DNA of 64,000 bases from Hyphomicrobiales bacterium (lineage in GTDB: Bacteria; Pseudomonadota; Alphaproteobacteria; Rhizobiales; Rhizobiaceae). The position numbers and the translations under genes are program-made. Location: contig UCEY01000065.1 of assembly GCA_900471605.1 (NCBI GenBank), positions 70,417 to 134,416 of the forward strand, given 5' to 3'. Of this stretch, positions 53,485-62,904 are shown piece after piece (within the stretch, counting starts at the first letter, position 1; the number at the start of each line of letters is the position of its first letter). Under the pieces are notes generated by a model. That model was not told the DNA's origin. It saw only the letters and a list, made by a program, of their open reading frames with translations, and made no database searches.

Positions 53485-54624
53485 TCACGGATAGGCGGTC
53501 GCGCCGTCCGGCTTGCGGGTGATCTTCCGCTCCCAGTGAATGTAGTCGTCGGTACCCAGCACTTTTTCGTCGATCTCGATACCCCAGCCGGGACGATCCG
53601 GGCGCAGGTTCATATATCCGTCCACCGGCATATAGGGATCGAGCGCCCAGGGCGCGTGCACGTGCGGCTTGAACTCCAGAATCTTGAAATTCGGCTGCGC
53701 GGCGCAGAAATGGATGTTCACGGCAGTCGCCAGCGGACCCATCGGGTTATGCGGCGCGACCGTCACATAATGCGCTTCGGCGATGGCCGCGATGCGGCGC
53801 ATTTCGGTCACGCCGCCGACGACGCAGATGTCCGGCTGGATGATGTCGGCGCCGCGGGCGGACAGCAGCGACAGGAACTCGAAGCGGTTATAGAGGGATT
53901 CACCGGTTGCCAGTGGCACCGTCACCTTCGACTTCAGCTCCGTCCATGCGGGAATATGTTCCGGCCGGATCGGCTCCTCGTAGAAGAGCGGGTCGTAGGG
54001 TGCGATCGCGGCGGCCAGCTGCACGGCCTGGTAAGGTTCGTAGATCTTCGCATGCGCGTCGAAGGCAAATTCGAAGTGCGAGGGAGTGATCTCGCGGATC
54101 TTTCCGAAATAGTCGCCGGTTTCCCTGACCAGTTCGCCCCAGCGGCTGTTGTGAAGATCGCGGCGGTATGGGCTGAGCTTGAACGCGGTATAACCGTAGT
54201 CTTCGTTGAGCTTCAGCGTCTGCTCGAGCGCGTATTGCGGATCCGGGGCGGTATAGACGCCGCAATAGACGCGGACGCGGTCACGGACATTGCCGCCCAG
54301 CAGCATGTAGACCGGCAGACCCGCGGCCTTGCCGGCGATGTCCCACAATGCATGATCGATTGCAGAGATCGCGGCAAGGCCAAGGGCTCCGGGAGGAAAG
54401 CGGCATTGCTGGTTGAGCTTGAGGACGAGGAATTCGACGCGGCGCGGATCCTCACCCTCGATCTGGTGGAAAAGGTAGTCGAGAAGCGGCGGCAGCGCCC
54501 AGTCGGGCCCGTGATTGTAGCATTCGCCCCAGCCGGAAATGCCTTCGCTGGTCTCGATCTTGAGCAACAGGCGCGGACGGTCGTCCACGCGCTGCATGTA
54601 GGTTTTTATTCCGGTGATATGCAC
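53485..54624 (-). CDS. Enolase-superfamily sugar-acid dehydratase (galactonate-dehydratase-like)
   Basis: The protein has 379 residues from a GTG at 54624 that follows GAGGAGG by eight bases. The metal and acid-base residues can be placed as D189 and H191 (FDAHAK), E216 (YEEP), E242 (ATGES), D265 (QPD) and H292 (APHNP). The DxH pair and spacing match D-galactonate dehydratase rather than mandelate racemase. It should dehydrate an acid sugar to a 2-keto-3-deoxy acid, which the DapA-family enzyme encoded next could cleave. The exact sugar acid is not determined. Confidence 0.82.
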   Translation of the reverse strand: MHITGIKTYMQRVDDRPRLLLKIETSEGISGWGECYNHGPDWALPPLLDYLFHQIEGEDPRRVEFLVLKLNQQCRFPPGALGLAAISAIDHALWDIAGKAAGLPVYMLLGGNVRDRVRVYCGVYTAPDPQYALEQTLKLNEDYGYTAFKLSPYRRDLHNSRWGELVRETGDYFGKIREITPSHFEFAFDAHAKIYEPYQAVQLAAAIAPYDPLFYEEPIRPEHIPAWTELKSKVTVPLATGESLYNRFEFLSLLSARGADIIQPDICVVGGVTEMRRIAAIAEAHYVTVAPHNPMGPLATAVNIHFCAAQPNFKILEFKPHVHAPWALDPYMPVDGYMNLRPDRPGWGIEIDEKVLGTDDYIHWERKITRKPDGATAYP

Positions 54625-54637
54625 TCTGGTTTCCTCC

Positions 54638-55558
54638 TCAGGCTGCCGGCGCTTCGTTTTTGACCCGATCGACAATGCCGCGCAGGATCCGTCGCTCGTC
54701 CTCGTTGAGGGCTACGACGCCCGGAACGCGCACCGGGCCGACATCGGTGCCGAGCATGCCGAGCGCTTCCTTCACGACCGTCACGTTGGCGCCGTTGTTG
54801 TATTTCGTGCGCAGCGTCTCGAAGCCGGCAATGCCGTCGATGAGGCCGCGCGCCGTCGCGTAGTCGCCGGCCTCCAGTGCCCGGTGGATCGCATGCGAGC
54901 GCTCGGGGAACACGTTGACCAGACCCGACGTGAAACCCTTGGCACCCATGGCGTAGAATGCCGGCGCCCAGCCTTCCGCCAGACCGCAGACCCAGATCGC
55001 CGGCGCGTCACGGGTGGCCCGAATGACTTCGGCCAGCAGCATCAGGTTCGACGAGGCGAACTTGATGCCGGCAATGTTCGGATGAAGGGCGAGTTTGCGG
55101 AAATCCTCGACCGAAAAGCTGTCGCTGCGCACATAGGCGATGACCGGCACCGTGCAGAAATCGGCCAGCTCCAGGAAATAACCGGCCTGGTAGGAGGGGC
55201 CGGCGAAGGGGTCCATGGGATGATGGCCCATGATCGCATCCGCGCCCTCGGCAATCGCGGCCCCGGCCAGCGCCTTCGCCTCGGTCAGCGATCGCCCGAC
55301 GGCGGCGCTCACCAGCGACACTCCATCCGCCGCCTTGATCGTCGCGGCATGCACCGTGCGGACCTCGTCCATGGTGAGCGTGAAGAACTCGCCGGTATTG
55401 CCGGCCGCCATCAGGTTGTGCACCTTGGCAGCCGCCAGACGCCTGATCAGCGCGTCGAGCTTTTCGACGTCGACAGTCCCGTCTTGCCGGTAAGGCGTCA
55501 CCGGGACACCGGAAATGCCGGTCAGCGCCTTTCTTACAGTCTGCAGCCTGTCATTCAC
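54638..55558 (-). CDS. DapA/NanA-family aldolase or synthase
   Basis: The protein has 306 residues. The Schiff-base lysine K166 (GIKFASSN), tyrosine Y142 (AYVRSD) and the GNTGEFF loop at 53-59 are all present. Members include dihydrodipicolinate synthase and several 2-keto-3-deoxy sugar-acid aldolases. Pairing with a galactonate-dehydratase-like enzyme and a GntR regulator points to a 2-keto-3-deoxy acid as substrate. It follows the GntR gene by one base and precedes the dehydratase gene by 13 bases. Confidence 0.85.
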   Translation of the reverse strand: MNDRLQTVRKALTGISGVPVTPYRQDGTVDVEKLDALIRRLAAAKVHNLMAAGNTGEFFTLTMDEVRTVHAATIKAADGVSLVSAAVGRSLTEAKALAGAAIAEGADAIMGHHPMDPFAGPSYQAGYFLELADFCTVPVIAYVRSDSFSVEDFRKLALHPNIAGIKFASSNLMLLAEVIRATRDAPAIWVCGLAEGWAPAFYAMGAKGFTSGLVNVFPERSHAIHRALEAGDYATARGLIDGIAGFETLRTKYNNGANVTVVKEALGMLGTDVGPVRVPGVVALNEDERRILRGIVDRVKNEAPAA

Positions 55559-55559
55559 G

Positions 55560-56270
55560 TCAAATATCCTTTTTGTTGCCGAAAACGATGTTCAGATAGG
55601 TTTCCCCGGAACGGACGACGTGATTGCGCATCTGCCGCTCGGCAAGATCCGCATCGCCCGCGACGATGGCCCTGGCGATGGCGGTATGCTCTTCGAGCGC
55701 CTTCTGACGCTCGGCGGGATCCATATGGATGACCCGGCGGATGCTGGCGTCGTAGAATTGCTGCCGTTCGATCAATTTCGCCAGATAACCGCAGCGGGAG
55801 CTGCGGTGAATGTGCTCGTGGAACTGCTCATTGAGGGAAATAAGACTGTCGGCATCCGCCGAGATCGTCGCCTTGGCCATCAGGTCGGCGATCGCCGTCA
55901 GCTCCACCCCTGCGGGCTTGCCGATGCGCTTTGCGGCCAGGTGCGCGATCATCGATTCGAGCGCCGCGCGGGCGAGGATCATCTCCTCCGCCCAGCTCAT
56001 GTCGAACCGGATGATGACGCCGCGCCGGGGCAGAGCCTCGACCAGGCCCTCCGTCTCGAGCTGGCGGAGCGCCTCCTTGACCGGTGTCGTGCTGACGCCG
56101 AACTGCTCGGCGAGGCCGCGCTCGTTGACCTTCTCCCCCGTCGCGAATCGGCCCGCGAGAATGGCAGCCCGCAGCGTGCGATGAACGTGATCGCGCACGG
56201 TCATCTGAAATTTGGGGTCGATCTTCGCAAACCCTTCGGACTGCTGGCTTTCAGTTGGCTCGGGAATCAT
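55560..56270 (-). CDS. GntR-family regulator (FCD/FadR subfamily)
   Basis: The protein has 236 residues. The winged helix is at about 25-95 (GEKVNERGLAEQFGVSTTPV, KEALRQLETEGLVEALPRRG), and the C-terminal FCD domain has metal-type residues in HEHIH. The frame continues far upstream, antisense to the binding-protein gene, so the ATG at 56270 is taken as the start, although no clear ribosome site precedes it. It is divergent from the transporter genes, with a palindrome in between. It likely represses both the enzyme genes and the transporter in the absence of the sugar acid. Confidence 0.85.
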   Translation of the reverse strand: MIPEPTESQQSEGFAKIDPKFQMTVRDHVHRTLRAAILAGRFATGEKVNERGLAEQFGVSTTPVKEALRQLETEGLVEALPRRGVIIRFDMSWAEEMILARAALESMIAHLAAKRIGKPAGVELTAIADLMAKATISADADSLISLNEQFHEHIHRSSRCGYLAKLIERQQFYDASIRRVIHMDPAERQKALEEHTAIARAIVAGDADLAERQMRNHVVRSGETYLNIVFGNKKDI

Positions 56271-56309
56271 TTTCGCGAAATCCGTTGACGAGGCAGTGAG
56301 ATTGTGGGA

Positions 56310-56323
56310 TCTGATATACCAGA
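56310..56323. promoter_or_regulatory. Probable GntR (FadR-type) operator
   Basis: TCTGATATACCAGA reads almost the same on both strands (one mismatched pair), with the TGGTATAYCA core seen for FadR/FCD regulators. It lies 40 bases upstream of the GntR start and 71 bases before the binding-protein start. Confidence 0.6.
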
Positions 56324-56393
56324 CTTCAGATCTATGTCGATACGAAAATCTGTCGTCGACGCGATTTGAGGAACCCGGAGGAGGATTTTTTTC

Positions 56394-57989
56394 ATGCTCA
56401 GACGCCACGTCATTCTGCTCTCCAGCATTGCTGCCCTGTCCCTGGCCGTGCCGGGCCTTTCGATGGCTGCAACGCCGAAGGATCAATTGGTCATCGCCAT
56501 GGACACCTCGTCCCTGCGCGGGCTCGACCCCAACGAGATCAACCAGCTGGAAGCCGCCGAGATTGTCGCCAATCTCTACGAGCGGCTGGTCGTCCTGCCT
56601 GCCGACAACATTTCCAAGCCGCAGCCGGGCCTCGCCGAAAGCTGGACGGTGTCCGCGGACGGCAAGACCTTCACGTTCAAGATCCGCTCGGGCGTGAAGT
56701 TTCACTCCGGCAATCCGCTGACGGCGAAGGATGTCGAATGGTCGCTGCGCCGGCTGGTGAAGCTCGGCCTCGCGCCCTCGACGGACCTGCGCCAGTGGGG
56801 CTTTACCGCCGACAACGTCGAAAAGCTCATTCGCGCGACGGATGGTTCGACCGTTGTTCTCGAGACGCCTGAGGTCTGGAATTCCAACCTCATCCTCTAT
56901 TCGCTCGCCAGCTTCTCCACCTCGATCCTGGACAGCAAGTTCCTTGCCGAAAAGGACAAGGGCGGCGATATGGGCAGGGAATTCCTGCAGACCGCCGACG
57001 CGGGCTCCGGCCCCTATACGCTGCGCACATGGCGCGTCAACGAACTGATCATCGCCGAAGCGTTCAAGGACTACTGGCGGGGCGAGCCCAAGATGCGCCG
57101 CGTTCTGCTGCGGCATATCCCTGAATCGTCCGCCCAGCGCCTGCAGATCGATGCCGGCGATGCCGACGTGGCGACGCGGCTTTCGTCCACCGACCTCGGC
57201 GCGCTTGAAACCGGCGGCAAGGTGACGATCCAGAAGACCCCCGGCTTCGGCTTCTACTATCTGGCCCTGAACCAGAAGGACGAAATCCTTTCCAAGCCGA
57301 AGGTCCGCGAGGCGTTCCGCTACCTGATCGATTATGACGGCCTGGCTGGTACCGTGATGAAGTATTACGGCATCAAGCAGCAGACGATCGTCCCTGCCGG
57401 CCTGCCCGGCGCGATCGACAAGAACCCGTACAAGCTCGACATCGAGAAGGCCAAGCAGCTTCTCGCCGAAGCCGGTTATCCGAACGGCTTCTCCAAAGTC
57501 TATTACGCGACGCCGGTGACGCCCGAATACGAAGTCGCCCAGTCGCTTCAGGCCAATGCCGCCAAGGCCGGCATCAAGCTCGACCTGCAGGGCGGCGACC
57601 ATATCGGCAAGTTCCGCAACCGTCAGTTCGAGATCTTTTCGGCCCGCTCCGGCGATCGCCTGCCGGATCCGCATGCGGTCCTGCAATCCTACGCGACCAA
57701 CGCCAACAATTCCGACGAGGCAAAGCTCGTTGGCCTGAATGCCTGGCGGACCGCCTGGGATGTTCCGAAGGAAATCCAGCAGATGGTCACCGCCGCCGCG
57801 CATGAAACCGACCAGGCCAAGCGCGCCGATCTCTATACCAAGATCAACGAGGCCTATCTTGCTTCGTCGCCGGCCCTGGTCACCTCGTTCCTGCGCACCG
57901 ACGCCAAGGCCGTTCGCAACGAGGTGAAGGGCTATATCGGCCATTCGACCTGGCTGACCCGCTGGGACACGGTCAACAAAGGCAATTGA
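56394..57989 (+). CDS. Peptide-type ABC binding protein
   Basis: The protein has 531 residues of the SBP_bac_5 family. The signal peptide is about 25 residues (SMA|ATP). Family segments are visible: GLDPNEINQLEAAEIVANLY, AESWTVSADGKTFTFKI and FRYLIDYDGLA. The ATG follows GGAGGAGGA. It should capture the substrate for the four following genes. The divergent sugar-acid enzymes suggest an acid sugar or an oligomer of one, but peptide-type binding proteins take varied ligands. Confidence 0.85.
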   Translation: MLRRHVILLSSIAALSLAVPGLSMAATPKDQLVIAMDTSSLRGLDPNEINQLEAAEIVANLYERLVVLPADNISKPQPGLAESWTVSADGKTFTFKIRSGVKFHSGNPLTAKDVEWSLRRLVKLGLAPSTDLRQWGFTADNVEKLIRATDGSTVVLETPEVWNSNLILYSLASFSTSILDSKFLAEKDKGGDMGREFLQTADAGSGPYTLRTWRVNELIIAEAFKDYWRGEPKMRRVLLRHIPESSAQRLQIDAGDADVATRLSSTDLGALETGGKVTIQKTPGFGFYYLALNQKDEILSKPKVREAFRYLIDYDGLAGTVMKYYGIKQQTIVPAGLPGAIDKNPYKLDIEKAKQLLAEAGYPNGFSKVYYATPVTPEYEVAQSLQANAAKAGIKLDLQGGDHIGKFRNRQFEIFSARSGDRLPDPHAVLQSYATNANNSDEAKLVGLNAWRTAWDVPKEIQQMVTAAAHETDQAKRADLYTKINEAYLASSPALVTSFLRTDAKAVRNEVKGYIGHSTWLTRWDTVNKGN

Positions 57990-58013
57990 TCGCCTTTTCT
58001 AGGAACTGCACAA

Positions 58014-59075
58014 GTGAGCATTTCACAGACAACCGAAACGCGACGCGCGGGCAGCAGGAAGCTGCTGTCCGCCGGGCGTAAACTTGCCACGTCGCTCGCG
58101 GTGATCGCGACGACGTTGCTCGGTCTCCTGATCATCACCTTCGTCGTCGGTCGGATGATCCCGGCGGACCCGGTCATCGCCGTGGTCGGCGACCAGGCGG
58201 ATCAGGCGACCTACGATCGCGTCTACAAGGAGATGGGGTTGGACAGGCCCATCTATGTGCAGTTCGGGTCCTATCTTGCCGATATCGTGCGGCTGGACTT
58301 CGGCCAGTCGCATGTCACCAAGAACCAGGTGGCGAGCGATCTCGCCCGGGTCTTCCCCGCAACGCTGGAACTCGCCACGCTCGCGACGATCATCGGCGCA
58401 GGACTGGGTGTGCCTCTCGGCATCCTGTCGGCCGTGCGCAAAGGCACGTGGGTCGATCATGTCGCCCGCATCGTCGGCCTGCTCGGGCATTCCACGCCGA
58501 TCTTCTGGATCGGCACGACGGTGATCCTGATCTTCTATGCCAATCTCGGCGTCATTCCCGCCGGCGGCCGCATCGACATCTATAACGAGGGCCTGGTCGA
58601 AGGGCCGACCAATTCGCTGATCCTCGATGCGATCCTTGCCGGGGAATGGGACGTGTTCTGGAGCGCGCTCCACCACGTCATCGCGCCCGCGCTCATCCTC
58701 GGTTATGCGGCGATGGCCTATCTCAGCCGCATGAGCCGCAGCTTCATGCTCGAACAGCTCAGGCAGGAATATATCCTGACGGCGCGCGCGAAGGGCCTCG
58801 GCAAGCGACCGATCATCTGGCGCCACGCTTTCCGCAACATCAGGGTCCAGCTGCTCACGGTCGTAGCGCTCGCCTATTGCGGGCTGCTCGACGGCACCGT
58901 GCTCATCGAGACGGTCTTCGCCTGGCCGGGCCTCGGCCAGTATCTCACCTCCGCATTGTTCTTCGCAGACATGAACGCGGTTCTCGGCAGCGTGCTCTTG
59001 ATCGGCATCATCTCGATCGCCATCAACCTCCTGTCCGACATCGTCTACCGCTTCATCGATCCCCGAACCCGATGA
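58014..59075 (+). CDS. Peptide-type ABC permease (DppB-like)
   Basis: The protein has 353 residues from a GTG preceded by AGGA. A long N-terminal segment precedes the first span (SLAVIATTLLGLLIITFVVG). MGLDRPIYVQFGSYLADIV, YILTARAKGLGKRPIIWRHA and ETVFAWPGLGQ are DppB landmarks. It is 24 bases after the binding-protein gene. The stop overlaps the next permease start (ATGA). Confidence 0.88.
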   Translation: MSISQTTETRRAGSRKLLSAGRKLATSLAVIATTLLGLLIITFVVGRMIPADPVIAVVGDQADQATYDRVYKEMGLDRPIYVQFGSYLADIVRLDFGQSHVTKNQVASDLARVFPATLELATLATIIGAGLGVPLGILSAVRKGTWVDHVARIVGLLGHSTPIFWIGTTVILIFYANLGVIPAGGRIDIYNEGLVEGPTNSLILDAILAGEWDVFWSALHHVIAPALILGYAAMAYLSRMSRSFMLEQLRQEYILTARAKGLGKRPIIWRHAFRNIRVQLLTVVALAYCGLLDGTVLIETVFAWPGLGQYLTSALFFADMNAVLGSVLLIGIISIAINLLSDIVYRFIDPRTR

Positions 59076-60010
59076 CCCAGGACCCCGGTACTCCCATGAC
59101 CAAATCCGGTTACTTCGCCGACCTCCATAACTGGCTCATCAACGAGGATTTCACCTCCACGAAACAGGCCAGACTGCACAAGGCCTATGTGGCATGGCTC
59201 AGCCTGCTCGCGAACCCGCTGGCGTTCGCAGGGTTCGCGGTGATCATAGCCCTCATCGTCATTGCTGCGCTGGCGCCCGCGCTGACGGTCTACGACCCGT
59301 ACAGCCAGGACCTGACGATGGCGCTGAAGGCGCCCTCGGCGAGCCACTGGTTCGGCACCGACGAGTTCGGTCGCGACGTCTACACCCGCGTCGTCTATGG
59401 CGCGCGTACCACGCTCTATATCAGCATCCTGGTGACTGTCATCGTCGCGCCGATCGGCTTTGTGATCGGAGCGAGCGCCGGTTATCTCGGCGGCTGGATC
59501 GATGTGGTGCTGATGCGCATCACGGATATCTTTCTTTCCTTCCCCAGCCTCGTCCTGGCGCTGGCGTTTTCGGCGGCGCTCGGGCCCGGCATCGAAAATG
59601 CGGTGATCGCCATCGCCTTGACCATATGGCCGCCGATTGCCCGGCTGGCGCGGGCCGAAACGCTGACCTTCCGCCATGCCGACTTCGTCGTCGCCGCGGA
59701 ACTGCAGGGCGCACGCATGGGCCGCATCCTGCTTCGCCATATCGTGCCGCTCTGTGCGCCGTCGATCATCGTCCGCCTGACCCTCAACATGTCGAGCATC
59801 ATCCTCACCGCCGCCGGCCTCGGCTTCCTCGGCCTCGGCGCCCAGCCGCCCATGGCGGAATGGGGCGCGATGGCCGCCGCCGGGCGCAAGTATCTTCTCG
59901 ATGCGTGGTGGCTGACGACGATCCCCGGCCTTGCAATCCTCGTCGTCAGCCTGGCGTTCAATCTCTTCGGCGACGGCCTGCGCGACATACTGGATCCCCG
60001 CAATGCTTAA
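59072..60010 (+). CDS. Peptide-type ABC permease (DppC-like)
   Basis: The protein has 312 residues from the ATG at 59072, which overlaps the previous stop; a second ATG at 59096 is also possible. The conserved HWFGTDEFGRDVYTRVVYG and the EAA-like VVAAELQGARMGRILLRHIV are present. Six spans are expected. It overlaps the ATPase gene by eight bases. Confidence 0.88.
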   Translation: MTQDPGTPMTKSGYFADLHNWLINEDFTSTKQARLHKAYVAWLSLLANPLAFAGFAVIIALIVIAALAPALTVYDPYSQDLTMALKAPSASHWFGTDEFGRDVYTRVVYGARTTLYISILVTVIVAPIGFVIGASAGYLGGWIDVVLMRITDIFLSFPSLVLALAFSAALGPGIENAVIAIALTIWPPIARLARAETLTFRHADFVVAAELQGARMGRILLRHIVPLCAPSIIVRLTLNMSSIILTAAGLGFLGLGAQPPMAEWGAMAAAGRKYLLDAWWLTTIPGLAILVVSLAFNLFGDGLRDILDPRNA

Positions 60011-60851
60011 ACCGCCGGAAAACATCCTGACCGTTCAGAACATGTCGGTGGAATTCCCGACGCTGTCGGGCGTCGTCACCGCCGTGCGCAACGTCTCCTT
60101 CAGCGTCGGCCGCGAAAAGGTCGGCATCATCGGCGAGTCCGGCTCGGGCAAGAGCACCGTCGGGCGGTCGATCATGCGGCTGCAGCCGCCACAGGCGATC
60201 GTCAAGGCCGACAGGCTGCAGTTCGAGGACATCAACCTCTTGACCGCCCCCGAAGAGCAGATGCTTTCGGTTCGCGGAAGGCGGATCTCGATGATCCTGC
60301 AGGACCCGAAATATTCGCTCAATCCGGTCATGACCGTCGGGGAGCAGATCTCGGAAACCGTCATCCTGCATGAGCGGGTCTCGCGGAAGGAAGCGCGGCA
60401 GCGAACGCTCGCCATGCTGGAACGCGTCAACATCCGCGATCCGCAGCGCGTTTTCGACCTTTATCCGCACGAGGTTTCCGGCGGCATGGGGCAGCGCATC
60501 ATGATCTCCATGATGCTGATCGCCTCGCCGTCGCTGATCATCGCCGACGAGCCGACCTCGGCGCTGGACGTGACCGTGCGCCAGCAGGTCCTGTCCATCC
60601 TCGACGACCTGGTGACGGAACGGAACCTCGGGCTGATCTTCATTTCCCACGATCTCAACCTGGTGCGCAGCTTCTGCGACCGCGTCATCATCATGTATGC
60701 GGGCCGCGTCGTGGAAACGATCGCGGCCGCCGATCTGGACGATGCGCAGCACCCCTATACCCGCGGCCTCTTGAACGCGCTGCCGAGCCTCGACCATCCG
60801 CGTGATCGGCTCGAGGTCCTGCGCCGCGATCCGGCCTGGTTGGAGAATTGA
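60003..60851 (+). CDS. Peptide-type ABC importer ATPase (DppD-like)
   Basis: The protein has 282 residues, starting inside the permease gene (ATG at 60003). It has Walker A GESGSGKST near residue 43, signature VSGGMGQR, Walker B IADEPTSALD and a switch histidine in ISHDLNLV. The C-terminal oligopeptide extension is short (QHPYTRGLLNALP, then ends). It is paired with the following ATPase. Confidence 0.88.
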   Translation: MLKPPENILTVQNMSVEFPTLSGVVTAVRNVSFSVGREKVGIIGESGSGKSTVGRSIMRLQPPQAIVKADRLQFEDINLLTAPEEQMLSVRGRRISMILQDPKYSLNPVMTVGEQISETVILHERVSRKEARQRTLAMLERVNIRDPQRVFDLYPHEVSGGMGQRIMISMMLIASPSLIIADEPTSALDVTVRQQVLSILDDLVTERNLGLIFISHDLNLVRSFCDRVIIMYAGRVVETIAAADLDDAQHPYTRGLLNALPSLDHPRDRLEVLRRDPAWLEN

Positions 60852-60854
60852 ACC

Positions 60855-61637
60855 ATGACCATGATCAAGGTCGATCATCTTGCGGTTTCCTATGGCCAGG
60901 GCGACAGTCTCGTCCGCGTCGTCAACGACGTGTCATTCGAGGTGTCGGAGGGCGAGACGTTCGGACTGGTCGGCGAAAGCGGCTGCGGCAAATCAACTGT
61001 TCTCGGAGCGCTCGCCGGCCGCAACAGGCAGTGGACCGGCTCCATCCGGATCGACGGCGAGACGATCGGCCAGAAGCGCTCGATATCGCAGCTCGCCAAG
61101 CAGCAGATGGTGTTTCAGGACCCGTTCGGCTCCATCCATCCCCGCCACACGATCGGGCGGACATTGCTGGAGCCTCTCGAAATCCACGGCAAGGACAACC
61201 GGCAGGAGCGCGTCGAAAAGGCGCTCAAGGATGTCGGCCTGCCCCTCAACTTCCGCTATCGCTTCCCGCACCAGCTTTCAGGCGGGCAGCGGCAGCGCGT
61301 GGCGATCGCCCGGGCCCTCATCCTGGAACCGCGGATCCTGCTGCTCGACGAGCCCACCTCGGCCCTGGACGTCTCCATCCAGGCGGAAATCCTGAACCTG
61401 CTCAAGGATCTGCGCGATCGGGAGAAGCTGACCTATATCCTCGTCAGCCACGATCTCGCGGTCGTCGCCCATCTCTGCGATCGCGTCGCCATCATGCAGA
61501 ACGGCGGCTTCGTCGAGATCGCCACCAAGGCCCAGTTGCTCGCCGGCACCGTCGCGCATCCCTATACCCGCGTGCTGATGGATGGCAGCAGAGGTTATGT
61601 CGCGTCCAAGCGCCCTGTGGGTGTTGCAGCCTCCTGA
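60855..61637 (+). CDS. Peptide-type ABC importer ATPase (DppF-like)
   Basis: The protein has 260 residues. It has Walker A GESGCGKST near residue 40, signature LSGGQRQR, Walker B LLDEPTSALD and a switch histidine in VSHDLAVV. It is shorter than usual DppF proteins because the C-terminal extension is reduced. It starts three bases after the preceding stop and ends the transporter operon. A 114-base gap leads to the convergent aldo/keto reductase. Confidence 0.88.
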   Translation: MTMIKVDHLAVSYGQGDSLVRVVNDVSFEVSEGETFGLVGESGCGKSTVLGALAGRNRQWTGSIRIDGETIGQKRSISQLAKQQMVFQDPFGSIHPRHTIGRTLLEPLEIHGKDNRQERVEKALKDVGLPLNFRYRFPHQLSGGQRQRVAIARALILEPRILLLDEPTSALDVSIQAEILNLLKDLRDREKLTYILVSHDLAVVAHLCDRVAIMQNGGFVEIATKAQLLAGTVAHPYTRVLMDGSRGYVASKRPVGVAAS

Positions 61638-61751
61638 TCGCATGCAGCCATATCGCGGAGGATCGGGAAAATCATCCCGCCCCTCCCTTAACCCTTCTCA
61701 TCCCGCCGGACGCGTTGACGTGCACGGTCGCGGACGCCAAGTCATCGCGCG

Positions 61752-62726
61752 TTATGAATGGCCGGCGATAGGTTTCGGCAGATAATGTTGTTCAAGCTCC
61801 GACACGTCCTCGACGCTGAGGCTGATCTCCAGCGCCTTTACGGCATCTTCGAATTGCTTTGGCTTCGAAATGCCGACGATCGGGGCCGTTATGGCCGGGC
61901 GGCTGGCGACCCAGGCATAAGCAACCTGCGCCATCGGCCGGCCGTGACGTTCCGCAACGGCCTTTAGAGACGCGACGATCGCGTCGTCGGTGGCCTCTGT
62001 CCGGTCGTAGAGTGCGCGGGCCGTGCCATCCGTCTGGCTTCTGGTGGTTTCTCCTTCAGCCTTGCCTGCCAGCCGACCCCGAGCAAGGGGGCTCCAGGGA
62101 ACGACGCCCACGCCCTCGCTGAGACACAGCGGCAGCATCTCTCGCTCCTCTTCCCGATATATCAGGTTGTAGTGGGGCTGCATCGAAACGAACTGCGCCC
62201 AGCCATTCTGCCGCTGGAGGCCGATGGCCTTCATGAACTGCCAGGCATGCATGGAAGACGCGCCGAGATAACGCACCTTCCCGGAACGCACCAGGTCGTT
62301 CAGTGCATCGAGCGTTTCTTCAAGAGGCGTCCCGTAGTCGAAGCGGTGCAGCTGGTAAAGGTCGATATAGTCGGTGCCCAGACGCTTGAGGCTACCGTCG
62401 ACAGCGTCGAAGATATGCTTGCGCGAGAGAGACCGGTCGTTGACGTCGGTGCTCATGGGATGAAAGAGCTTCGTGGCGATCACCAGCTTGTGGCGGGGAA
62501 CGAGATCCAGCAGCACCTTGCCGGTGATCTCCTCGCTCTTGCCGAGAGAATACATGTCAGCCGTATCGAAGAAATTGATGCCGAGATCGACGGCCTGACG
62601 CAGGATTTGCGCGCTTTCTTCGAAGCCGAGAACCCAGGGCGCCCACTCGCTTGACCCGAAGGTCATGCAGCCCAACGCCAGTCGCGATACTTTCAGGCCC
62701 GTCCGGCCAAGATTGACATAATCCAT
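61752..62726 (-). CDS. Aldo/keto reductase
   Basis: The protein has 324 residues of the AKR fold. The catalytic tetrad can be placed as D54, Y59, K86 and H127 (NFFDTADMY, ATKLF, LYQLHRFDY). The NADPH site includes VGISKPKQFEDAVKALE near the C-terminus. It reduces aldehydes or ketones, or works in the reverse direction on sugars. It is a single gene divergent from the GntR-like regulator at 62905, which may control it. The substrate is not evident. Confidence 0.88.
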   Translation of the reverse strand: MDYVNLGRTGLKVSRLALGCMTFGSSEWAPWVLGFEESAQILRQAVDLGINFFDTADMYSLGKSEEITGKVLLDLVPRHKLVIATKLFHPMSTDVNDRSLSRKHIFDAVDGSLKRLGTDYIDLYQLHRFDYGTPLEETLDALNDLVRSGKVRYLGASSMHAWQFMKAIGLQRQNGWAQFVSMQPHYNLIYREEEREMLPLCLSEGVGVVPWSPLARGRLAGKAEGETTRSQTDGTARALYDRTEATDDAIVASLKAVAERHGRPMAQVAYAWVASRPAITAPIVGISKPKQFEDAVKALEISLSVEDVSELEQHYLPKPIAGHS

Positions 62727-62904
62727 TGATACACCTCGTGCAGCTTGAATGGCGTGGAACCGAATTCCTTGTCTCGAAAGCGGGTATAATTGGAGTTTTT
62801 GCAGGCACGCAACAGGGTTGCCGGGAAAATATGCAAAAAATCGCCGACCCTATTGCCAAATTGGAATCTGCTGTTACGGTCAGCGTACTAATCGGATAAT
62901 ACAC

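Noticed and set aside
53485..54624. Mandelate racemase function
   Set aside because: The DxH pair (D189, H191) and spacing fit galactonate-dehydratase-like enzymes better than racemase.
56271..57944. Upstream extension of the GntR reading frame to 794 codons
   Set aside because: The extension is antisense to a well-formed binding-protein gene. The regulator begins at 56270.
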